From NCBI RefSeq assembly GCF_004339575.1, contig NZ_SMFV01000002.1, forward strand, positions 186,001 to 250,000: a DNA stretch of 64,000 nt. Reading direction: 5' to 3'. The position numbers and the translations under genes were made by a program. This stretch comes from Phorcysia thermohydrogeniphila (lineage in GTDB: Bacteria > Aquificota > Aquificia > Desulfurobacteriales > Desulfurobacteriaceae). The notes beneath the pieces are model-generated. The model ran no database searches. It saw only the letters and a program-made list of their open reading frames with translations, and was not told the origin of the DNA. Below, piece after piece: positions 17,592 through 26,369 of this stretch (position 1 is its first letter; every line of letters starts with the position of its first letter).

Positions 17592-18383
17592 ATGTGGGTG
17601 TTAGTAGGGTTATTTGAGGCAGTAGGTAGGAAAGTCATAGAATTTTTGGAGTTTTGGGGGAAATGGTTCATCATTTCGCTAAAGGCGCTCTTTCTTGCTT
17701 TCAGAAGGCCGTTTCGGTTCAAACGTTACATTTACTACTTGGCTACCATAGGAACCGACTCTCTGCCGGTTATAGCTATAACCTCCTTCTTTACTGGAGG
17801 CGTTATCGCCCTTGAAACTTACGTTGCCTTTCACCGCTTTAACGCTGAGTATATGATAGGAGGGGTTGTTGCAATTTCAATGGCGAGGGAGCTGGCCCCT
17901 GTTCTCTCTGCCCTGCTTGTAACTGCCCGCGCCGGCTCTGCCATGGCTGCAGAGATTGGAACGATGAAGGTTACAGAGCAGATAGACGCCTTAGAGATGA
18001 TGGCCGTTAATCCAATCAAGTATCTAATTACCCCGAGAGTTTACACGACTGTCATAGCTGTTACAGTTCTCACGCTAATCTCTGACATCGTTGGTTATAT
18101 CGGCGGGTACATCATCAGCATTTACCTGTTTGATGTTAATAAAACCCTTTACATGCGCTATACCGAAATCCTTGCGGAGATGGATGACGTTTACCATGGC
18201 CTGATAAAGGCGGCGATTTTCGGTTTCCTCATTGCGACCATAAGCTGTCTTTACGGGTACTCTACAAGGGGTGGTGCAAAGGGTGTTGGAGAGTCCACAA
18301 CGAGGGCGGTTGTTACGTCTTCAATAGCGATTCTCATATTTGACTACCTGATAACCTACGTAATGAGGCTCTTTGACCTATGA
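17592..18383 (+). CDS. mlaE: MlaE-family ABC permease (copy A)
   Basis: About 263 residues forming the inner-membrane permease of an MCE-type lipid transporter. It has an amphipathic N-terminal helix (GLFEAVGRKVIEFLEFWGKW) and about five membrane helices. The conserved MlaE segments TGGVIALETYVAFHRF and ARELAPVLSALLVTARAGSAMAAEIGTM are present. I use ATG 17592; GTG 17598 is better spaced from the GGAG at 17587. A TATAAT at 17562-17567 is a plausible -10. The end overlaps mlaF by ATGA. Confidence 0.92.
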   Translation: MWVLVGLFEAVGRKVIEFLEFWGKWFIISLKALFLAFRRPFRFKRYIYYLATIGTDSLPVIAITSFFTGGVIALETYVAFHRFNAEYMIGGVVAISMARELAPVLSALLVTARAGSAMAAEIGTMKVTEQIDALEMMAVNPIKYLITPRVYTTVIAVTVLTLISDIVGYIGGYIISIYLFDVNKTLYMRYTEILAEMDDVYHGLIKAAIFGFLIATISCLYGYSTRGGAKGVGESTTRAVVTSSIAILIFDYLITYVMRLFDL

Positions 18384-19144
18384 AAGAGGCAATAGTTGTT
18401 GAAGATCTCAAAAAATCTTTCGGGACAAATGTTGTCCACGATGGGGTTTCTTTTACTGTTTACGACGGTGAGATCTTTGTCGTAATAGGGCCTTCGGGAA
18501 CGGGTAAGAGTGTTCTCCTAAAGCAGATTGCGGGACTACTCAAGCCAGATTCTGGGAAAATCTACGTTTACGGAATGGATGTCCTGAATTTAAGTGGCGA
18601 GGAGTTTATAAGATTTCGGGAAACCTTAACTTACGTGTTCCAGAATGGAGCTCTCTTTGATTCCCTTCCCGTCTGGTACAACGTTGCCTTCTACCTTGTA
18701 GAGAAGAAGGGGATTAAAGAGAAGGAAGCTAGGGAGAAGGCTAAGTATTACCTATCTCTCCTTGGCCTTTCCGGAACGGAAGATTTGTACCCTTCAGAGC
18801 TCTCAGGCGGTATGAGAAAGAGGGTTGCCGTTGCGAGGGCTCTCTGTATGAACCCAAGGTGTATCCTCTTTGACGAGCCAACTTCCGGCCTTGACCCGGT
18901 TATGACGGCCGTTCTTGACAGGCTCATACTGAAACTGAAGAAGGAGTTTGGGAAGACCTGCGTTGTTGTCAGCCACGATATGACTAGCGCTTTTAGGATA
19001 GCTGACAGGATAGCGATTCTGTGGGGCGGTAAAGTTGTTGAGATAGGGACGCCTGAAGAAATAAAGAAGTCAGAAAACCCTGTCGTCAAACAGTTTATAA
19101 ACGGTGAGCCTGATGGACCGATAACAGCGATGATGGAGCTATAA
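18380..19144 (+). CDS. mlaF: MlaF-family ABC ATPase (copy A)
   Basis: 254 residues; powers the MlaE permease. Walker A is GPSGTGKSVLLK, the Q-loop YVFQNGALFDSLPV is characteristic of MlaF, the signature is LSGGMRKRVAVARAL, and Walker B is CILFDEPTSGLDPV. It is sandwiched between mlaE (4-base overlap) and the MCE gene (2-base gap), so subunits should be made together. No MlaB-like STAS gene is present. Confidence 0.95.
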   Translation: MKEAIVVEDLKKSFGTNVVHDGVSFTVYDGEIFVVIGPSGTGKSVLLKQIAGLLKPDSGKIYVYGMDVLNLSGEEFIRFRETLTYVFQNGALFDSLPVWYNVAFYLVEKKGIKEKEAREKAKYYLSLLGLSGTEDLYPSELSGGMRKRVAVARALCMNPRCILFDEPTSGLDPVMTAVLDRLILKLKKEFGKTCVVVSHDMTSAFRIADRIAILWGGKVVEIGTPEEIKKSENPVVKQFINGEPDGPITAMMEL

Positions 19145-19146
19145 AG

Positions 19147-20730
19147 ATGGGGAAGCTAACATTAGAGGCCAAAGTAGGGGCGTTTGTCATTCTGAGTTTT
19201 ATAGGGATTGGCGTTATAGCTACAACTCTTGAACCTTTAAAGTTCAGAGGAGAAAGAGCTGACCAGCGTTATTTCCTTACGTTTAAAAACGTTGCAGGTC
19301 TTGAAAAGGACGCTCCCGTAAGGATTGCTGGCGTAACTGTTGGAAAGGTTTCAAGCGTAAATATGAAGGATGGAAAGGCAATAGTTGAAATCGTCTTCTT
19401 TAAACCTGTCAAGCTTTACGCCAACGCTAAAGCCCGTATAGAAACTATGGGACTGATGGGAGAGAAGTACATTGAGCTTGACCCCGGAAGTCCTGAAGCC
19501 CCAGAACTCCCGCCCGGCTCAAAGCTGGAGAATACGCAGGCTTCGGTCTCAATGGATGAGGTAATGACTTCTTTAAACGAGCTCATTGCCAAGTTTAACG
19601 GAGCTCTCCTTACACCGGACGGAAAGAACAGACTTGCCATTCTTATGGAAAGGATTACCCAGCTCTCTGAAAGCGTTGATAGAGCTGTTAACAACATTAA
19701 TTCTTTGATTGAAGAGAACAGGAAGTCCATTGGGGAAATCGTTAAAAACCTTCTTGCCCTCTCTTCGGTGCTGAAGGAGGAACTTCCACAAGTGATGGAC
19801 AACGTCAACACCTTGACAAGTCAACTTTCAGAGATCGCCTTAGAGAACAGGGAGGATATAAGGAAGACAGTTATTAACCTTAAACTACTGGCAGAGAGAG
19901 TTCCCAAGATAGTAGAAAGAATAGATGGCCTTGTGATAGGAGTTGAAAGGCTTCTGAACGAGCAGAACCTTCAGAATATAGATGAAGCTGTTGAGAACAT
20001 GAAAGAGATATCGGCGGAGCTCAGAGAGCTCTTGGCAAAGGTGAATAAAGGGGAAGGAACTGTTGGTAAGCTCTTTAACGATGAGGAGCTCTATAATAGC
20101 CTTTCAAAAACTGCCAAGACCTTAGGGAAACTTGCCGACAAGTTTGAAGAGACAAGAACCTACATTGGTTTTAGGGGAGACGTAAACTTAAGGACTGGAG
20201 ACAGCAGAGGAGTCTTCTCGCTAAAAATAGTTCCTTCGGCTGACCACTACTACCTCCTTGAAGTTGTGGGTGACTCACAAGGTAAGCTTGATAGGAAAAC
20301 CTACTACATTAACTACGGCAGTTCGGTTGAGAAGCGAGAGGAGTTGGAAACCGATTACAGGACCGAATTTACTTTACAGTATGCGAGGGTCTTTGAGGAC
20401 AGGTGGATACATCCCGGAGGGAAGTTTGTCTTAAGGGGCGGCCTAAAAGAGAGTACCGGCGGTGTTGGACTGGACTACCTTTACAGCGATAGGCTTACCT
20501 TTTTCTCTGACCTTTGGGATACCGGCAGGAAGGATAAAAACGGCGAGGATATTGAGCCTCACCTGAGGGTAGGAATTAAGTATAGGCTTGGTGACAACTG
20601 GTTTATCTACGGCGGAGGAGATGAGCTCCTCTACAGTAAGTGGAGAGGGTTTTTCGTTGGAGCGGGAGTTATGTTTGGAGATGACGACATTAAATACCTT
20701 CTTGGGTCTCTTCCCGGAGGTATAAAGTGA
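19147..20730 (+). CDS. MCE-domain protein with coiled coil and C-terminal beta-barrel-like region (copy A)
   Basis: At 527 residues this is about three times the length of MlaD. An N-terminal membrane anchor (residues ~8-25) is followed by one MCE domain (~40-118). A long heptad-rich helical stretch runs from ~130 to 335. The final ~190 residues alternate polar and hydrophobic residues with Gly and aromatics (RTYIGFRGDVNLR, HLRVGIKYRLGDNWFIYGGG, GFFVGAGVMFGDDD), as in outer-membrane beta-barrels. I infer a protein that spans the periplasm from MlaEF to the outer membrane for lipid transport. Confidence 0.85.
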   Translation: MGKLTLEAKVGAFVILSFIGIGVIATTLEPLKFRGERADQRYFLTFKNVAGLEKDAPVRIAGVTVGKVSSVNMKDGKAIVEIVFFKPVKLYANAKARIETMGLMGEKYIELDPGSPEAPELPPGSKLENTQASVSMDEVMTSLNELIAKFNGALLTPDGKNRLAILMERITQLSESVDRAVNNINSLIEENRKSIGEIVKNLLALSSVLKEELPQVMDNVNTLTSQLSEIALENREDIRKTVINLKLLAERVPKIVERIDGLVIGVERLLNEQNLQNIDEAVENMKEISAELRELLAKVNKGEGTVGKLFNDEELYNSLSKTAKTLGKLADKFEETRTYIGFRGDVNLRTGDSRGVFSLKIVPSADHYYLLEVVGDSQGKLDRKTYYINYGSSVEKREELETDYRTEFTLQYARVFEDRWIHPGGKFVLRGGLKESTGGVGLDYLYSDRLTFFSDLWDTGRKDKNGEDIEPHLRVGIKYRLGDNWFIYGGGDELLYSKWRGFFVGAGVMFGDDDIKYLLGSLPGGIK

Positions 20731-21344
20731 TAGTGGTAATAGACTACGGTATGGGAAACCTGCGTAGCGTGAGCAAGGCATTAGAGTTTGTAGGGGCAGA
20801 GGTTGTTGTTACAGACGACCCTAAGAAGCTAAAACGTGCAAGTGGGCTTGTCCTTCCCGGCGTTGGAGCTTTTAGGGATGCCGTTCGTAACCTGAAAGAA
20901 AGAGGACTTTGGGAGGGTATAGTAGAGGAGGTTGAAAAAGGAAAGCCACTCCTTGGAATCTGCCTTGGGCTTCAGCTCCTCTTTGAAAAGAGTTACGAGT
21001 TTGGAGAGACAGAGGGTTTTGGCTTTATAGAGGGGGAAGTTGTTAGGTTTGAGCTTCCAAAGGAATTTAAAATCCCCCATATGGGCTGGAATCAGGTTTA
21101 CGTGAAGAAGGAGTCGGAGCTCCTAAAAGGCATAAGAGAAGGAGAGTTCTTCTACTTTGTTCACTCCTACTACGTAAAGCCCCGCAGTGAATCTGTAAAG
21201 CTTACCGAGACCGATTACGGTATTTACTTTACGTCTGCCGTTGAGAAGGACAACATTTTTGCAACCCAGTTTCATCCAGAAAAAAGTCAAAAGGCTGGCT
21301 TAAAGCTCCTAAAGAACTTCTGTGAAATTGTTAGGAAAAGCTGA
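20727..21344 (+). CDS. hisH: Imidazole glycerol phosphate synthase glutaminase subunit (copy A)
   Basis: 205 residues; class I glutamine amidotransferase that feeds ammonia to HisF in histidine synthesis. The nucleophile motif is GICLGLQLLFEKS, and the catalytic His/Glu are in ATQFHPEKSQ. Start GTG 20727 lies in the mlaD 3' end behind CGGAGG. HisF is not nearby, so hisH has been inserted into an unrelated operon. Confidence 0.95.
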   Translation: MIVVIDYGMGNLRSVSKALEFVGAEVVVTDDPKKLKRASGLVLPGVGAFRDAVRNLKERGLWEGIVEEVEKGKPLLGICLGLQLLFEKSYEFGETEGFGFIEGEVVRFELPKEFKIPHMGWNQVYVKKESELLKGIREGEFFYFVHSYYVKPRSESVKLTETDYGIYFTSAVEKDNIFATQFHPEKSQKAGLKLLKNFCEIVRKS

Positions 21345-21360
21345 GGATGGGGGGTATAGA

Positions 21361-21765
21361 ATGAAAAAGCTTAGGGCTGGTTTCACTCTCATAGAGCTCA
21401 TGATTGTAATCGTTATACTCGGTCTCCTCGCTGCTTTGGTCGCTCCAAAGTTCTTAAAGAGTGGAGAGGAAGCAAAGGTTACGACGACTCAGGTTCAGAT
21501 GAAGAACGTTGAACAGGCGTTAAAGCTCTATAAACTTCACAACTCCGTTTACCCTACGACTGAGCAGGGCTTAAAAGCACTTGTTGAAAAGCCTGAAACG
21601 GAGCCCGTTCCCAAGAACTGGAAAGGGCCTTACATGGATGAAGTCCCGAAGGACGCTTGGGGCAACGAGTTTATTTACATTTCTGATGGCAAACATTTTA
21701 CCCTTATCTCTCCCGGCCCTGACGGTGAAGAGGGAACAGAGGACGACATAAAGGTGAGCAAGTAA
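21361..21765 (+). CDS. gspG: Type II secretion major pseudopilin GspG (copy A)
   Basis: 134 residues. The type III signal MKKLRAG/FTLIELM has the prepilin-peptidase site after Gly7 and Glu at +5, followed by a hydrophobic helix. The C-terminal GspG domain has YPTTEQGLKAL, GPYMDE, DAWGNEF, and the Ca-binding-like SPGPDGEEGTEDD. It would polymerise into the secretion pseudopilus. No other gsp gene is adjacent. The ATG follows GGATGGGGGG. Confidence 0.92.
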   Translation: MKKLRAGFTLIELMIVIVILGLLAALVAPKFLKSGEEAKVTTTQVQMKNVEQALKLYKLHNSVYPTTEQGLKALVEKPETEPVPKNWKGPYMDEVPKDAWGNEFIYISDGKHFTLISPGPDGEEGTEDDIKVSK

Positions 21766-22478
21766 TGGTTATATACGGCGTTAACCCTGTAGCTGAGGCG
21801 GTAAGGGCTGGATATCCCATCCTTAAGGTTTTTATTGAGGAAGGTTTTAAGGACAGGGAAAAGGTTCTTCCCCTCCTTAAAAAGAGGGGCGTTAAGGTTG
21901 TAAAGGCCGGTAAGAAGAAACTATTGGCCTTGGCAAAGACTGAAAAGCATCAGGGAATAGTTGCTGTTGTCTCCCCAGTAGAGCCTGCAGACTTTGGGGA
22001 GCTCCTTGACATGACGATTTCAACTAATGGCTGTCTCCTCTTCCTTGACAGGATAGAGGACCCCCACAACCTTGGGGCAATCTTCCGCTCTGCCGACGCC
22101 TTTGGAGTTACTGGAATTGTCCTACCGAAGGATAGGAGTGCCAGCATTACAGAAACCGTCGTTAAGGCATCAACGGGAGCTGTTTTCTATGTTCCCTTTG
22201 CCGTTGTTGGGAGTTTTGTCAACGCCCTTAGGGAGTTTAAGGAGGCAGGGGGCTGGCTCATTGGACTTGAGGCCGGTGGGAAGAGCGTAGCTTCCTACCA
22301 GTTCCCTTTTCCCCTCGGGCTTGTAGCCGGTTCTGAAGGAAAGGGAATTTCAAGGAGCGCCCTAAAACAGCTTGATGATGTTGTCTCTATTCCAATGAGG
22401 GGACACGTTAATTCCCTCAACGTCTCTAATGCTGTAGCGATAGGATTATATTTAGTATCCCAACAACAAGGCACTTGA
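21765..22478 (+). CDS. rlmB: 23S rRNA 2'-O-ribose methyltransferase, TrmH/RlmB family (copy A)
   Basis: 237-residue SPOUT methyltransferase. An N-terminal substrate-binding domain (IYGVNPVAEAV) is followed by the knot motifs LDRIEDPHNLGAIFRSADAFG, VAGSEGKGIS and IPMRGHVNSLNVSNAVAI. The family methylates G2251 of 23S rRNA. Start overlaps the gspG stop (TAATG). Exact target site is inferred from family. Confidence 0.9.
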   Translation: MVIYGVNPVAEAVRAGYPILKVFIEEGFKDREKVLPLLKKRGVKVVKAGKKKLLALAKTEKHQGIVAVVSPVEPADFGELLDMTISTNGCLLFLDRIEDPHNLGAIFRSADAFGVTGIVLPKDRSASITETVVKASTGAVFYVPFAVVGSFVNALREFKEAGGWLIGLEAGGKSVASYQFPFPLGLVAGSEGKGISRSALKQLDDVVSIPMRGHVNSLNVSNAVAIGLYLVSQQQGT

Positions 22479-22488
22479 AGGAGGAAAG

Positions 22489-22887
22489 ATGGAAAACCTT
22501 AAGGGAAAACTCGTTTTTATTCAGACGGCAGGTGGAGATAGCGTTATACCCTCTTCTGGGATTATTGGCGTTATTGAGGATGTTACGCCGGAGTACGTGA
22601 AGCTAAAGGATGCAGGTGTCTTTGCTCTCCTTCCAACGACAAAGGGAGCTCAGGCGACGATTATGCCCTTAGACCCAACTGCAAATGAGCCGGTTGAGGC
22701 CTACATACTGAAAAGCCAGATAGTTGCAATTATTCCTGTTGGTGACAGGTCAAGGCTTAAGGAGTTCCACCAGCAGTTTAAGGCGGCAGCTGCCGGAATA
22801 GAGCTTGCCTCTCCGGGCTCTATAGACCTTTCAAAGATAAAGGAGTTTCCAAAAGGTGGTGGTAAAGGAGGATTATCCCTTACGTGA
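22489..22887 (+). CDS. Conserved hypothetical protein (copy A)
   Basis: 132 residues, not recognised. The first ~85 residues look like a small beta-rich fold (KGKLVFIQTAGGDSVI, GIIGVIEDVTPEYVKLKDAG), reminiscent of Sm-like barrels but without a convincing motif. The rest is Ala- and Gly-rich with no signal or membrane segment. An AAGGAGG site precedes the ATG. It sits between rlmB and an NtrB-type kinase, overlapping the latter by GTGA. Confidence 0.7.
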   Translation: MENLKGKLVFIQTAGGDSVIPSSGIIGVIEDVTPEYVKLKDAGVFALLPTTKGAQATIMPLDPTANEPVEAYILKSQIVAIIPVGDRSRLKEFHQQFKAAAAGIELASPGSIDLSKIKEFPKGGGKGGLSLT

Positions 22888-23888
22888 AAGGTGAGGATAT
22901 CCTCTTTTCAATCCCCTTCCCGGTTGCCATAACCGACGGGGAGGGGAGGATTACTAACGTCAACCAGAAGTTTGAGATACTCGTAAACAGGTCGTTTAAG
23001 TACCTTGAAGGAAAGAAACTCTCTTCCTTTTTCAGGAGAGCTCCCGATATAGATAGAAAAATATCAGAGGCTTTTTCTAACCTCGTTGAAGTTTTAGGTT
23101 TTAAGGACGGCCAATACTTCTTGAACTTTGCTCCCTTTTTTATTTCCTCAGAGGTAAAAGGGGTCATAGTTGTCGTTCAGCCAGCTCCAGAGAGTCCCTT
23201 TGAGAAGGACATAGTTGCCTTCCTTAAGGGGCTTTCCCACGAGATAAGGAATCCTCTAAGTGGGATAAAGGGAGCTGCGAAGTGTTTAAAGGAGCTTAAG
23301 CTCTATGACGAGGAACTTGTGTCTGTCCTTATAGAGGAGACGGAGCGTATAGAGAGGCTGTTAAATAACGTCGTTAAGAGCTTTGACTTTTCGGTTCTGA
23401 ACTTAAAAGAGGTGAATATCCATAAGATTATTCAGTTGGTCGTTAAGCTCTTTGAGGCTGAGTTGAGGGAGAGTGGCGTTAACGTTGTGTACGACTTTGA
23501 CCCCTCTCTCCCGGAGATTCTACTTGACCCTGATAGAATCACTCAGGCCCTCATTAACGTCTTTAAGAATGCTCTTGAAGCAGTTACGGAGTCTTCCAGA
23601 AAGGAGGTAAGGATAGAGACAGGTTACGCTATTCATCCCTCTGGATTCATATTTATAAGGGTCAAAGATTCGGGTGTTGGTATGAGCGAGGAAGAGCTTG
23701 CCAACCTGTTTCTTCCCTTCTACACCACAAAGGAAAAGGGAAGTGGTCTTGGAGCTTTTATTACTAACGAGATAGTGAGAAGGCACGGTGGAGAGATAAG
23801 AGTAAAGAGCGAGAAAGGGAAGGGCACGGAAGTAACAATACTTTTGCCGATGAAGAGGAGTGATGGCAAGGATACTAATAGCCGATGA
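22884..23888 (+). CDS. NtrB-type sensor histidine kinase (copy A)
   Basis: 334-residue soluble kinase, the likely phosphodonor for the adjacent NtrC-like regulator. An N-terminal PAS domain ([20 protein letters not shown]) is followed by a HisKA domain with the phospho-acceptor in [16 protein letters not shown]. The HATPase has its N box ([11 protein letters not shown]), G1 (VKDSGVGMS) and G2 ([13 protein letters not shown]) boxes. Start is GTG. It overlaps ntrC by about 26 bases. Cytoplasmic PAS sensing suggests an intracellular signal; nitrogen is only a guess. Confidence 0.9.
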   Translation: MKGEDILFSIPFPVAITDGEGRITNVNQKFEILVNRSFKYLEGKKLSSFFRRAPDIDRKISEAFSNLVEVLGFKDGQYFLNFAPFFISSEVKGVIVVVQPAPESPFEKDIVAFLKGLSHEIRNPLSGIKGAAKCLKELKLYDEELVSVLIEETERIERLLNNVVKSFDFSVLNLKEVNIHKIIQLVVKLFEAELRESGVNVVYDFDPSLPEILLDPDRITQALINVFKNALEAVTESSRKEVRIETGYAIHPSGFIFIRVKDSGVGMSEEELANLFLPFYTTKEKGSGLGAFITNEIVRRHGGEIRVKSEKGKGTEVTILLPMKRSDGKDTNSR

Positions 23889-24585
23889 TGAAAGGAGCAT
23901 AAGGTTAGTACTCAGGAAGTACCTCCAGTCTCAGGGGCACGAGGTTCTTGAGGTTGAGGACGGCCAGAGGGCTTTGGAGATTTTAAAGAGCTCTCCAGTT
24001 GACGTTGCCTTTGTTGACATAAAAATGCCGGCTAAGAGTGGCTTAGAGATACTGGACGAGGTTAAAGAGGTTCCCATAGTAATCCTTACCGCCTACGGGA
24101 CTATGGACTACACCGTTTCTGCAATGGAAAAGGGTGCTGTTGACTACATAACAAAGCCTTTTTCCTTTGAAGAGATAAAGGAGATTCTGGATAAGGTTCT
24201 CTCTTCCCACTCTCAAGGGGTGGAAACGGCTGAGGCTTCCGAGGAGATAGTCGGAACGAGCCGTAAAATGCAGGAGGTCTTTAAACTTGTAGGTAGGGTA
24301 GCCAAGAGCGACGTTACTGTTTTAATAACCGGTGAAAGTGGCACTGGGAAAGAGCTGATAGCCAAGGCCATTCATAAGTATTCGGACAGAAAAGACAAGC
24401 CCTTCCTCGCCGTTAACTGTGCTGCTCTTCCGCCTAACCTCCTTGAGGCGGAGCTCTTTGGCTATGAGAGAGGAGCCTTCACAGGGGCAGTCTCCTCAAA
24501 GAAGGGACTTTTTGAGCAGGCAAATGGAGGGACGCTCTTCCTTGTCCTTGTGCCTTCCGAATTTCTTGATGAGCTCTCCGGCTGA
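23863..24585 (+). pseudogene. Truncated NtrC-type sigma-54 activator (copy A, cut at duplication junction)
   Basis: 240 residues against 456 for the intact copy at 31086. It keeps the receiver (Asp in FVDIKMP, Lys in TKP), Walker A (GESGTGKE) and the sigma-54-contacting GAFTGA loop. It is cut just after NGGTLFL. Thirteen foreign residues from antisense lysS follow before the stop. Walker B, sensor regions and the DNA-binding HTH are missing, so it cannot activate transcription. It could still be phosphorylated and compete with the intact protein. Confidence 0.93.
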
Positions 24586-24699
24586 TGCTGTTACGTTGTA
24601 GTTGTATGCGTAAGGTTCATAACCGAGCTCCTTAAGTTTTTGAGCCTTTTCTTTCCTCTGTTCAACTATCTTCTGCTCAAGGCTTCTCTCCTCAGCCAT
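24545..24699 (-). pseudogene. lysS 5' fragment (duplication by-product)
   Basis: The first ~52 codons of lysS with its start and upstream region, cut in the N-terminal domain after RHKDKEE. The frame runs on into antisense ntrC sequence to a stop at 24496, giving about 67 residues. No catalytic part remains. If the copied lysS promoter is active, transcripts would run antisense into truncated ntrC and the ntrB-like gene of copy A. Confidence 0.93.
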
Positions 24700-24814
24700 T
24701 TCTCCTCTCCTTTTGCTTGGTAGTTTGTTAGCTAAAGTTTAGGAAATATAGCTTAATCTTCCTAAAATCAAGGTGGTAAGGTTGTATAATTGCAAAAGTC
24801 TAATCTTTCGGAGT

Positions 24815-25606
24815 ATGTGGGTGTTAGTAGGGTTATTTGAGGCAGTAGGTAGGAAAGTCATAGAATTTTTGGAGTTTTGGGGGAAATGGTTCATCATTTC
24901 GCTAAAGGCGCTCTTTCTTGCTTTCAGAAGGCCGTTTCGGTTCAAACGTTACATTTACTACTTGGCTACCATAGGAACCGACTCTCTGCCGGTTATAGCT
25001 ATAACCTCCTTCTTTACTGGAGGCGTTATCGCCCTTGAAACTTACGTTGCCTTTCACCGCTTTAACGCTGAGTATATGATAGGAGGGGTTGTTGCAATTT
25101 CAATGGCGAGGGAGCTGGCCCCTGTTCTCTCTGCCCTGCTTGTAACTGCCCGCGCCGGCTCTGCCATGGCTGCAGAGATTGGAACGATGAAGGTTACAGA
25201 GCAGATAGACGCCTTAGAGATGATGGCCGTTAATCCAATCAAGTATCTAATTACCCCGAGAGTTTACACGACTGTCATAGCTGTTACAGTTCTCACGCTA
25301 ATCTCTGACATCGTTGGTTATATCGGCGGGTACATCATCAGCATTTACCTGTTTGATGTTAATAAAACCCTTTACATGCGCTATACCGAAATCCTTGCGG
25401 AGATGGATGACGTTTACCATGGCCTGATAAAGGCGGCGATTTTCGGTTTCCTCATTGCGACCATAAGCTGTCTTTACGGGTACTCTACAAGGGGTGGTGC
25501 AAAGGGTGTTGGAGAGTCCACAACGAGGGCGGTTGTTACGTCTTCAATAGCGATTCTCATATTTGACTACCTGATAACCTACGTAATGAGGCTCTTTGAC
25601 CTATGA
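24815..25606 (+). CDS. mlaE: MlaE-family ABC permease (copy B)
   Basis: Identical to the copy at 17592, including about 115 bases of upstream sequence with the TATAAT at 24785-24790, so it has its own promoter region. Lipid-transport permease; same start ambiguity (GTG 24821). Confidence 0.92.
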   Translation: MWVLVGLFEAVGRKVIEFLEFWGKWFIISLKALFLAFRRPFRFKRYIYYLATIGTDSLPVIAITSFFTGGVIALETYVAFHRFNAEYMIGGVVAISMARELAPVLSALLVTARAGSAMAAEIGTMKVTEQIDALEMMAVNPIKYLITPRVYTTVIAVTVLTLISDIVGYIGGYIISIYLFDVNKTLYMRYTEILAEMDDVYHGLIKAAIFGFLIATISCLYGYSTRGGAKGVGESTTRAVVTSSIAILIFDYLITYVMRLFDL

Positions 25607-26367
25607 AAGAGGCAATAGTTGTTGAAGATCTCAAAAAATCTTTCGGGACAAATGTTGTCCACGATGGGGTTTCTTTTACTGTTTACGACGGTGAGATCTT
25701 TGTCGTAATAGGGCCTTCGGGAACGGGTAAGAGTGTTCTCCTAAAGCAGATTGCGGGACTACTCAAGCCAGATTCTGGGAAAATCTACGTTTACGGAATG
25801 GATGTCCTGAATTTAAGTGGCGAGGAGTTTATAAGATTTCGGGAAACCTTAACTTACGTGTTCCAGAATGGAGCTCTCTTTGATTCCCTTCCCGTCTGGT
25901 ACAACGTTGCCTTCTACCTTGTAGAGAAGAAGGGGATTAAAGAGAAGGAAGCTAGGGAGAAGGCTAAGTATTACCTATCTCTCCTTGGCCTTTCCGGAAC
26001 GGAAGATTTGTACCCTTCAGAGCTCTCAGGCGGTATGAGAAAGAGGGTTGCCGTTGCGAGGGCTCTCTGTATGAACCCAAGGTGTATCCTCTTTGACGAG
26101 CCAACTTCCGGCCTTGACCCGGTTATGACGGCCGTTCTTGACAGGCTCATACTGAAACTGAAGAAGGAGTTTGGGAAGACCTGCGTTGTTGTCAGCCACG
26201 ATATGACTAGCGCTTTTAGGATAGCTGACAGGATAGCGATTCTGTGGGGCGGTAAAGTTGTTGAGATAGGGACGCCTGAAGAAATAAAGAAGTCAGAAAA
26301 CCCTGTCGTCAAACAGTTTATAAACGGTGAGCCTGATGGACCGATAACAGCGATGATGGAGCTATAA
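25603..26367 (+). CDS. mlaF: MlaF-family ABC ATPase (copy B)
   Basis: Identical 254-residue ATPase to the copy at 18380, with intact Walker A, Q-loop, LSGGMRKR signature and Walker B. Same 4-base overlap with mlaE. Confidence 0.95.
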   Translation: MKEAIVVEDLKKSFGTNVVHDGVSFTVYDGEIFVVIGPSGTGKSVLLKQIAGLLKPDSGKIYVYGMDVLNLSGEEFIRFRETLTYVFQNGALFDSLPVWYNVAFYLVEKKGIKEKEAREKAKYYLSLLGLSGTEDLYPSELSGGMRKRVAVARALCMNPRCILFDEPTSGLDPVMTAVLDRLILKLKKEFGKTCVVVSHDMTSAFRIADRIAILWGGKVVEIGTPEEIKKSENPVVKQFINGEPDGPITAMMEL

Positions 26368-26369
26368 AG

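Larger units (their letters stand above)
17313..24535. repeat. Tandem duplication, copy A (7,223 bp)
   Basis: Every base I compared between this interval and 24536-31758 is identical at an offset of 7,223, and all encoded proteins are identical. The unit runs from codon ~52 of lysS, through its divergent promoter region, to codon ~225 of ntrC. The 9-mer TCTTCCTTG occurs in parental lysS (17313-17321), at the internal junction (24536-24544) and in intact ntrC (31759-31767), the signature of a microhomology-mediated tandem duplication. Confidence 0.95.
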
